Source of the DNA: a virus
DNA length: 32,389 nt
IMG/VR virus record: IMGVR_UViG_3300043436_002150
Location: 1-32,389 of that record
Reading direction: 5' to 3' (one strand)
Both the position numbers and the translations under genes were made by a program. This document shows, piece after piece, positions 28,346 to 32,389 of the stretch. How positions within the stretch are numbered: position 1 is the stretch's first letter; every line of letters starts with the position of its first letter. The notes beneath the pieces are model-generated. The model saw only the letters and a list, made by a program, of their open reading frames with translations. It did not search any database and had not been told where the DNA came from.

Positions 28346-28608
28346 TGGCAGACAAGAAAAAATCAGTGTCGTTGTCCGTTGGCAGAGGCGAGAAATTGCC
28401 TGTGTCGAAGGGCGCGGGCCTGACAGCCGCGGGTAGAGCCAAATATAACGCTGCAACAGGCAGCAAATTGAAGGCGCCAGCGCCCAATCCGAAGACAAAG
28501 GCTGACGCAGGACGCAAAGCATCATTCTGCGCGCGTATGGGTGCAGTAGCTGCTAAGGCTAAAGATGGCGAACGTGCCAAAGCTAGTTTGAAAAGGTGGA
28601 AATGCTGA
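28345..28608 (+). CDS. DUF6321-like small basic phage protein
   Basis: Best start is GTG 28345, overlapping the terminase stop (TAGTG); a TTG at 28330 is the alternative. 87 residues, strongly basic, with the pattern G-x-GLTAAGRAKYNAATGSKLKA and AGRKASFCARMGAVAAKA and a C-terminal LKRWKC that I recognise from DUF6321 proteins next to phage portal and terminase genes. Role not established; a head-associated or DNA-binding protein fits its charge and place. Confidence 0.7.
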   Translation: MADKKKSVSLSVGRGEKLPVSKGAGLTAAGRAKYNAATGSKLKAPAPNPKTKADAGRKASFCARMGAVAAKAKDGERAKASLKRWKC

Positions 28609-28766
28609 TGAAACCCGGTTTATATGCCAACATCCACGCTAAGAAAGCCCGCATTGCCGCTGGATCAGGCGAAAAAATGCGTAAACCGGGTGCTAAAGGC
28701 GCCCCCACAGCCAAGGCTTTCAAAGAAAGCGCCAAAACAGCCAAACCAGCTAAGAAGGGTAAGTAA
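28608..28766 (+). CDS. Small lysine-rich phage protein, 52 aa
   Basis: ATG at 28608 overlaps the previous stop (TGATG); TAA at 28764-28766 abuts the next ATG. The product starts MKPGLYANIHAKKARIAAGS and continues GEKMRKPGAKGAPTAKAFKE, ending in KPAKKGK. The LYANIHAKxxRIAAGSGEKMRKPGxxGAPT pattern is common in phage genomes between terminase and portal, unassigned. Very basic, histone-like in composition. Possibly a head-internal or DNA-associated protein. Confidence 0.75.
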   Translation: MKPGLYANIHAKKARIAAGSGEKMRKPGAKGAPTAKAFKESAKTAKPAKKGK

Positions 28767-29057
28767 ATGCCATCAGGTAAAAAAGATATTTACGGCACTA
28801 AAAGCAAACGCCTTGCCGACCCAAAAGATATACGGGCTGAAATGGGCGCTGAAAGAAACGCTGCTGCTGCCGCCAAGTATGTAAAGCCTAAGCCTGATAT
28901 GCGTGACGGCACAACAAACCCCAGCGGCGGACGCCCAGCGGTCAAAATGCCCGCTAAAGCCGCGCCTGCTAAAATGCTGAAACCTGTACAGAAACCTGTA
29001 CAGGTCACACGCACAACGACCGCCTACCGGCCAACGCCAATGGGCAAAAAGAAATAA
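28767..29057 (+). CDS. Basic Ala/Lys/Pro-rich protein, 96 aa
   Basis: Starts directly after the preceding stop. MPSGKKDIYGTKSKRLADPK, then a helix DIRAEMGAERNAAAAAKYVK, and a low-complexity tail with VKMPAKAAPAKM, two KPVQ repeats (LKPVQKPVQVTR) and a final MGKKK. Mostly disordered and positively charged. No family recognised. Same style and strand as its neighbours, so probably part of one set of virion- or DNA-associated small proteins. Confidence 0.6.
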   Translation: MPSGKKDIYGTKSKRLADPKDIRAEMGAERNAAAAAKYVKPKPDMRDGTTNPSGGRPAVKMPAKAAPAKMLKPVQKPVQVTRTTTAYRPTPMGKKK

Positions 29058-29059
29058 TC

Positions 29060-29200
29060 ATGCCGCTCGTAAAATCGCCCAGCAAAGCCGCGTTCCGCAA
29101 GAACATCAAGGCCGAGGTAAACGCCGGAAAACCTGTCAAACAGGCGGTCGCAATCGCGTATAGTGTGAAGCGTGAATCCGCTAAAAAAGGTAAAAAGTAA
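29060..29200 (+). CDS. DUF6496-like small protein, 46 aa
   Basis: ATG at 29060, two bases after the preceding stop; TAA at 29198-29200. Sequence MPLVKSPSKAAFRKNIKAEV, NAGKPVKQAVAIAYSVKRES, AKKGKK. The pattern (K/S)-x-x-(A/I)-x-x-x-N-I-x-x-E-x-x-x-GKP-x-KQAVAIA matches the DUF6496 family seen in many phages. Four consecutive genes here encode proteins this small and basic. Confidence 0.75.
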   Translation: MPLVKSPSKAAFRKNIKAEVNAGKPVKQAVAIAYSVKRESAKKGKK

Positions 29201-29205
29201 CCACA

Positions 29206-31449
29206 ATGGCTGATCCGACAGGTATTAACAAAGTAGGCGATGTAGCCGACCGCGGTAGCGACCCAGCGAACACGCGTGGCGACCCTGATGTAATGGCAAC
29301 CATGCGTCATCGGTTACAGATGTCGATGGCAGCCTATTCGGACAGCCGTGAGGACGAACTGGACGACCTACGGTTCATGGCCGGCAGCCCTGACAACCAG
29401 TGGCAGTGGCCTGCTGACGTGTTGGCGACCCGCGGTGCGGTGCAAGGCCAGACAATTAACGCACGTCCCTGCTTGACAATTAACAAATTGCCGCAGCACG
29501 TTCGTCAGGTAACGAACGAACAGCGTCAGAACCGCCCTGCGGGTAAGGTAATTCCTGTAGATGATAACGCTGACATTGAAGTGGCAGCAATCTTCGACGG
29601 CGTCGTGCGGCACATCGAGTATATGTCCGATGCAGACGTAGCCTATGATACGGCCTGCGACAACCAAGTCACCTACGGCGAAGGTTACATCCGTCTCATT
29701 ACGGAATACTGCAACGAAGCGACTTTCGACCAAGACGTGCGTATTATGCGCGTTCGCAACTCGTTTAGCGTCTACATGGACCCTACAATCCAAGACCCAT
29801 GCGGCGCAGACGCTGAATGGTGCTTTGTCACGCAGGACATGACGAAAGACGAGTATGAGCGCGAGTTTCCTGACGCGACGCCTATCTCGTCGATCCTGTC
29901 CACCGCTGTCGGCGATGAAAGCATGTCGGCATGGCTTGACGAAGACACTATTCGCGTCGCGGAGTATTTTTACTACAAACGCAAGCGCGAAACGCTGAAC
30001 CTGTACCCAGATAACGTCTCTGCGTTCAAAAATACCGACATGGATAAGCAATTACGCGCCATGTACGGCAAACCTGTCCGCACACGCGAAGTAGACCGCA
30101 AAAAAGTCATGTGGATGAAAACCAATGGCTATGATGTGCTGGACGAACGCGAGTGGCCGGGTAGCTGGATACCTGTGGTACGCGTTGTAGGTAACGAATT
30201 TGAGGTGCAAGGGCAGATTTACGTGTCCGGTCTGGTGCGGAACGCCAAAGACGCACAGCGTATGTACAACTACTGGACCAGCCAAGAAGCAGAAATGCTG
30301 GCGCTGGCACCAAAAGCGCCCTTTATCGCCTATGGCGGCCAGTTCGAAGGTTACGAGAACCAGTGGAAAACTGCCAACACGACCAACTGGCCGTATTTGG
30401 AAGTCAATCCAGACGTCACAGACGGCGCTGGGAACGTATTACCGCTTCCGCAGCGTGCAGCCCCACCGCTGCCCCAAACAGGGCTGATACAGGCTAAAAT
30501 GGGCGCTGGTGAGGACATCAAGTCCACCACCGGCCAGTATGACGCTTCTTTGGGTGCACAGGGCAACGAACGGTCTGCAAAAGCCATCGTCGCGCGCGAA
30601 AAGCAGGGTGATGTTGGCACGTACCACTATGTTGACAACCTTGCCCGTGCGATCCGTCACATTACCCGCCAGCTTGTCGATATTATCCCTAAGATTTACG
30701 ACACACAGCGCATTGCACGCATTATTGGTGTTGATGGCGAAGTCAGCATGGTCAAAATGGACCCAATGCAGGCTGAACCTGTTAAGGAAATTCGCGACCA
30801 AAATGGCGGTTTGATTGAAAAAATCTACAACCCGTCAATCGGCACATACGACGTTATGGTCACAACTGGCCCCGGCTACATGACTAAGCGCCAAGAGGCG
30901 CTCGACGCCATGTCGATGATTCTGCAATCCAACCCGCAGCTTTGGACTGTGGCCGGCGATTTGTTCATCAAGAACATGGATTGGCCCGGAGCGCAGGAAA
31001 TGGCGAAGCGGTTCAAGAAAATCCTTGACCCGAAAGTCTTGGAAGAAGGCGATCAGTCGCCTGAAATCATGGCAGCCAAGCAACAGATCGAAGCCCTGTC
31101 GCAAGAACTTAACCGCGTCTCTGACATCATGGAGAACATCCAAGACAGCGCGGAACAACAGAAAATCTCCATCGACAGGTACAAGGCTGAAGTGCAGGCT
31201 TACGAAGCCGAGACCAAGCGTATCTCTGCGGTACAAAACAGCATGACACCTGAGCAAATTCAGGATATTGTCATGGGTACGATTGCAGGCGCGCTGGATA
31301 CAGGCGACTTGATTGGCGGTTCACCTGAAATGCGCGAAGTACCGCAGATGGACGAGCAGATGCAGCAAGCCCCTGAGATGGGTGAGCAGCCTGAAATGCC
31401 AATGGAAATGCCAGAAATGCCTGAACAAGCCCCTGAAGGAATGATGTAA
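29206..31449 (+). CDS. Portal protein, P22 gp1-like
   Basis: A 747-residue protein, close to P22 portal size. The signature of P22-type portals is visible: NARPCLTINKLPQHVRQVTN, followed by EQRQNRPAGKVIPVDDNAD and AYDTACDNQVTYGEGYIRL; later SLGAQGNERSAKAIVAREKQ and a long helical barrel-like C-terminal part (IMAAKQQIEALSQELNRVSD). The portal forms the 12-subunit ring through which DNA enters and leaves. The last 40 residues are a Met/Glu/Pro/Gln tail (EMPMEMPEMPEQAPEGMM). Stop overlaps the next start (TAATG). Confidence 0.88.
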   Translation: MADPTGINKVGDVADRGSDPANTRGDPDVMATMRHRLQMSMAAYSDSREDELDDLRFMAGSPDNQWQWPADVLATRGAVQGQTINARPCLTINKLPQHVRQVTNEQRQNRPAGKVIPVDDNADIEVAAIFDGVVRHIEYMSDADVAYDTACDNQVTYGEGYIRLITEYCNEATFDQDVRIMRVRNSFSVYMDPTIQDPCGADAEWCFVTQDMTKDEYEREFPDATPISSILSTAVGDESMSAWLDEDTIRVAEYFYYKRKRETLNLYPDNVSAFKNTDMDKQLRAMYGKPVRTREVDRKKVMWMKTNGYDVLDEREWPGSWIPVVRVVGNEFEVQGQIYVSGLVRNAKDAQRMYNYWTSQEAEMLALAPKAPFIAYGGQFEGYENQWKTANTTNWPYLEVNPDVTDGAGNVLPLPQRAAPPLPQTGLIQAKMGAGEDIKSTTGQYDASLGAQGNERSAKAIVAREKQGDVGTYHYVDNLARAIRHITRQLVDIIPKIYDTQRIARIIGVDGEVSMVKMDPMQAEPVKEIRDQNGGLIEKIYNPSIGTYDVMVTTGPGYMTKRQEALDAMSMILQSNPQLWTVAGDLFIKNMDWPGAQEMAKRFKKILDPKVLEEGDQSPEIMAAKQQIEALSQELNRVSDIMENIQDSAEQQKISIDRYKAEVQAYEAETKRISAVQNSMTPEQIQDIVMGTIAGALDTGDLIGGSPEMREVPQMDEQMQQAPEMGEQPEMPMEMPEMPEQAPEGMM

Positions 31450-31811
31450 TGAGTTGCGCTGATTTTGTAGGTACGCTGTTTCTTGCGCGCGATGTGGCTC
31501 ACTCTACGCACCTGAACACACGCAGCTTTGCCAAACACTCTGCTTTGAACGAGTTTTACGACGAAGTCATTGAATTGGCAGACAAATTTGCAGAAGCCTA
31601 TCAGGGCAAATACGGTCTCATCGGGCCTATTTCGCTGATGTCGGCTAAGAAAACCAACAACATTGTCGAGTTTCTTGAAGGTCAAGTAGACGAACTGATG
31701 GAAATGCGGTATAAAGTCGTCGATAAGGATTGCACTCCGATCCAAAACATTATCGACGAGATTTTTGGTCTGTATTACAGCACGCTGTATAAACTTAAAT
31801 TTTTGGCCTAA
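31449..31811 (+). CDS. DUF5856-like helical protein, 120 aa
   Basis: Sequence DFVGTLFLARDVAHSTHLNT, RSFAKHSALNEFYDEVIELA, DKFAEAYQGKYGLIGPIS and a C-terminal helix pair. This is the DUF5856 pattern (FLxRDVAHxxHLxTxSxAxHxALxEFYDxxxxLAD). It looks like a four-helix bundle with His/Glu at ferritin-like positions (H17, H21, H30, E36, D39), so a metal site is possible but untested. It follows the portal gene by a one-base overlap, so it is co-expressed with head genes. Confidence 0.7.
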   Translation: MSCADFVGTLFLARDVAHSTHLNTRSFAKHSALNEFYDEVIELADKFAEAYQGKYGLIGPISLMSAKKTNNIVEFLEGQVDELMEMRYKVVDKDCTPIQNIIDEIFGLYYSTLYKLKFLA

Positions 31812-31820
31812 GGAAAACAA

Positions 31821-32389
31821 ATGGCAGTTAACCTTTCCGCATTAGGCGGCGCAGCCAGCCAGTTTTTTGATAACAACGGAGTTATTTTGACCGGCGGTAA
31901 GATATACACTTACGCTGCCGGCACAACTACGCCACAAGCAACTTACACTAGTTCTTCTGGCGCGACACCGCACGCCAACCCTATTATTTTAGACAGCGCA
32001 GGACGCGTACCGGGCGGCGAGATTTGGCTGACTGATAATCTGGTATATAAGTTTCTTGTTGAAACATCGACGGGCAGTTTGCTCGGCACTTACGATAACG
32101 TACCCGGCATTAACGATATCAACCTTAATGCGGCCAATATAGAATATGACCCCCCGTTTACAGGTGCGCTTACAAGCGGCTATACAGTTGAAGATAAATT
32201 AGCCCAATACATCTCAGTCAAAGATTTTGGCGCTGTAGGCGATGGCGTGGCTAATGATACAGCAGCTATTCAGACCGCGATTAATACGGGAAAAAGTTTG
32301 CTGTTTCCCGAAGGGACATATCTGGCTAATAATCTTACCGGAAGTACAAATTTCCAACGTTTTTATGCCGACGGAAACGTAAGAATCGT
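31821..32389 (+). CDS. Tailspike / tail fibre with pectate-lyase-type repeat domain (3' truncated)
   Basis: AAGGA at 31811-31815 precedes ATG 31821; the frame stays open to the window end (189 codons visible). Residues 1-110 form a head-binding-like domain: FFDNNGVILTGGKIYTYAAG, TTTPQATYTSSSGATPHANP, IILDSAGRVPGGEIWLTDN, as in phage spikes. Residues 134-160 start a beta-helix of the pectate lyase superfamily (KDFGAVGDGVANDTAAIQTA, with G140-D-G142 and N145-D-T). Such spikes bind or cut surface polysaccharide. The enzymatic part lies beyond the window. Confidence 0.82.
   Translation, partial: MAVNLSALGGAASQFFDNNGVILTGGKIYTYAAGTTTPQATYTSSSGATPHANPIILDSAGRVPGGEIWLTDNLVYKFLVETSTGSLLGTYDNVPGINDINLNAANIEYDPPFTGALTSGYTVEDKLAQYISVKDFGAVGDGVANDTAAIQTAINTGKSLLFPEGTYLANNLTGSTNFQRFYADGNVRI

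Noticed and set aside
28624-28884. Alternative + frame across the tiny basic genes
   Set aside because: It spans the junction of two recognised small genes in another frame and has no ribosome site.
1-32389. tRNA genes, integrase, transposase or att-site duplications
   Set aside because: I looked for cloverleaf-like segments with a TTCGA-type arm and for recombinase motifs and saw none; absence by eye is not proof, and part of the genome is outside the window.

Overview
This window is almost all of a tailed bacteriophage genome (P22-like, podovirus-type virion genes), opened at an arbitrary point: it starts inside the major capsid gene and ends inside a tailspike gene. No host chromosomal gene, integrase, CI-like repressor or tRNA was seen. 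Coding density is very high, with many 1-4 base stop/start overlaps. Base composition and the type of phage proteins (DUF2800 nuclease, phage-type PolA, VRR-NUC plus SNF2 helicase, M15 endolysin) suggest a phage of a Gram-negative host, probably an alphaproteobacterium; that host guess is inference. The presence of spanins makes the Gram-negative part firmer.

Layout. (1) 1-11.0 kb, + strand: virion genes in P22 order: coat (partial), two small virion-type proteins each followed by a terminator hairpin, a 59-aa protein, gp4-like and gp10-like tail accessory factors, fibre/needle-like proteins, a 2OG-Fe(II) oxygenase and a GNAT acetyltransferase, then three ejection-type proteins. (2) 10.9-11.9 kb: lysis cassette (two small membrane proteins, M15 endopeptidase, overlapping i-spanin/o-spanin), followed by a calcineurin-like phosphoesterase to 13.1 kb. 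(3) 13.1-15.2 kb, - strand: VRR-NUC nuclease, SNF2-type helicase and three tiny proteins. (4) 15.3-21.5 kb, + strand: replication module (DUF2800 nuclease, a conserved replication-module protein, family A DNA polymerase, primase-helicase), closed by a strong terminator. (5) 21.5-25.75 kb, - strand: a run of 13 small, tightly coupled, probably early genes, including membrane microproteins of 19 and 32 aa, a tandem paralogous pair and a GP88-like protein. (6) 25.75-26.39 kb: the only long non-coding stretch, dense in inverted repeats, AGCCTAA repeats and GAGGGTA boxes, a candidate replication origin/early control region. (7) 26.4-32.4 kb, + strand: terminase small and large subunits, four tiny lysine-rich proteins, portal, DUF5856 protein and the start of a tailspike.

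Together: the - strand early block is probably read first from the 25.8 kb control region and a second strong promoter at 21.9 kb; the 15.2 kb divergent region drives the replication genes and the nuclease/helicase cassette; the terminase-portal-coat-tail-lysis genes form the late block, which would be continuous if the genome is circular or circularly permuted. The missing piece would then hold the rest of the tailspike, the scaffold and the start of the coat gene.

The most interesting material is the control region with its symmetrically arranged repeats, the 16-base element shared between two distant - strand gene starts, the coupled microproteins, and the oxygenase/acetyltransferase pair inside the tail module.
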